The translations under genes were made by a program, and so were the position numbers. The notes under the pieces were generated by a model. The model had not been told where the DNA came from. It searched no databases and worked only from the letters and a program-made list of their open reading frames with translations. A stretch of 64,000 bases of DNA from the NCBI GenBank assembly GCA_030653175.1, contig JAURZV010000106.1, positions 33,674-97,673 on the forward strand, in the 5' to 3' direction. The stretch is from Methylobacter sp. (lineage in GTDB: Bacteria; Pseudomonadota; Gammaproteobacteria; Methylococcales; Methylomonadaceae). Below are positions 63,441 to 64,000 of this stretch, in pieces; the first letter of the stretch is position 1; the number at the start of each line of letters is the position of its first letter.

Positions 63441-63860
63441 CGTATCGACGTTGACACCTTTGGCAGAGGATTCATTTTCTTCCTTTGCGTAGCTTCAGAA
63501 AGACCATCCGAGAGCACATGGAAGTCAATTGACTAACTTGCTTCGATTCGTTTCTACAAGAGTCGCTGCTAACTACATTTCACAATCCACATCGCTCACC
63601 ACCACCCAGGACGACTCGCTTATTCTAAGCCCGCTTTTCCATTAGAGGTTTCAATATAGTTAAACAAATTTTTAAACATCAATAAGTTTAAGATAGATTT
63701 TGAATTCTGTAATTAAGTGTGTCTCTGCAATTTCTCTGAGCCTTCATCCAAATACCTTTGGCTCGTTCATTTTTAGTAAAATATTACATTCAATGGGTTA
63801 CGATAATAAAATGGTTTTTTGCCAAAGAGCAACAAATTTATCAAAAATAATATATCTATT
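63441..63860. other. AT-rich stretch without a recognised gene
   Basis: No gene seen. It separates the polysaccharide genes from the insertion-sequence end. Confidence 0.3.
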
Positions 63861-64000
63861 ACGCGATGCTCAACTTTAAGTTTGGACTAATCCTTCAAAC
63901 TGCAAAGGTTCTCGATGCATGCAGTTATTCAAAAAAATCGCCATGGTATGAGCCGGCAATTTGCGAACAAAACGATTGGTCAAATGCCAAAGATCTCTGG
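63861..64000 (+). mobile_element. End of an insertion sequence, cut by the window
   Basis: Begins with ACGCGATGCTCAACTTTA (63861-63878), whose exact complement is the end of the small element at 12245-12367. A reading frame starts inside it at 63915 and runs off the window. Confidence 0.6.
63915..64000 (+). CDS. Partial transposase, probably IS4-type
   Basis: The first 28 codons (MHAVIQKNRHGMSRQFANKT, then IGQMPKIS) of a frame truncated by the window end. A short basic N terminus just inside an IS end fits a DDE transposase of the IS4 group. The family assignment is tentative because no catalytic region is present. Confidence 0.45.
   Translation, partial: MHAVIQKNRHGMSRQFANKTIGQMPKIS

Overview
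The window looks like a chromosomal piece of a free-living, polarly flagellated gammaproteobacterium, most likely a methylotroph or methanotroph of the Methylococcales. The pointers are a stand-alone methenyl-tetrahydrofolate cyclohydrolase-type gene (fchA), a tartronate-semialdehyde reductase/hydroxypyruvate isomerase pair, an exosortase-associated TIGR04073 protein, a split Pseudomonas-type class II ribonucleotide reductase, a FleQ/FleSR flagellar hierarchy and abundant short palindromic repeats. No methane or methanol oxidation gene is present, so this placement is inference.

Layout. 1-1.1 kb: a minus-strand stress/toxin-antitoxin cluster (DUF2442, a DUF4160 tail, VapC and its antitoxin). 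1.3-4.3 kb: tex and a TIGR04073 protein. 4.3-9.3 kb: a mobile-element patch (IS4 remnant, IS91-type transposase, broken tyrosine integrase) surrounding a divergent carotenoid oxygenase/MarR pair. 9.3-12.2 kb: nrdJa-nrdJb behind two NrdR boxes 31 bp apart. 12.4-18.2 kb: ABC exporter, FlgO-like lipoprotein, acetyl-CoA synthetase and a Phd/RelE-type toxin-antitoxin pair. 18.6-23.3 kb: two M16 peptidase subunits, rsmD, coaD and two ferredoxins. 23.4-27.3 kb: glxR-hyi, an EF-P-like protein, rlmG and a 53-residue membrane protein. 28.2-30.6 kb: PilZ, FHA and CorC proteins. 30.8-42.6 kb: the flagellar block fleQ, fleSR and fliEFGHIJK with two sigma-54 promoters. 42.7-48.8 kb: the rpsF-rpsR-DUF2232-rplI operon, waaA, a PilZ protein and fchA. 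49.2-49.45 kb: tRNA-Pro, tRNA-Arg and tRNA-His. 49.8-64 kb: a surface-polysaccharide island (Wzx-like flippase, IS1595 remnant, two large secreted proteins, Wzy-like polymerase, three glycosyltransferases) ending in the edge of another IS element.

The flagellar genes form a standard cascade: FleQ is the sigma-54 master activator, FleS/FleR is the second-tier two-component pair, and fliE-fliK encode the basal body, switch and export ATPase. The polysaccharide island has the flippase, polymerase and transferases of a Wzx/Wzy pathway, while waaA adds Kdo to lipid A.

The most unusual feature is a family of about 48-bp hairpin elements placed inside coding sequences. Each has a short stem with a variable but complementary arm pair and usually an NGGA loop, then about 15-19 nt, then GGGAGC. 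They make up the C-terminal tail of FliH as four tandem units. Related elements expand RsmD in frame at two places, frameshift an integrase, and sit within an insert in an IS1595 transposase. The stem arms differ between copies yet stay complementary, which suggests that the structure rather than the sequence is conserved. A separate terminal-inverted-repeat element is present in three intergenic copies.
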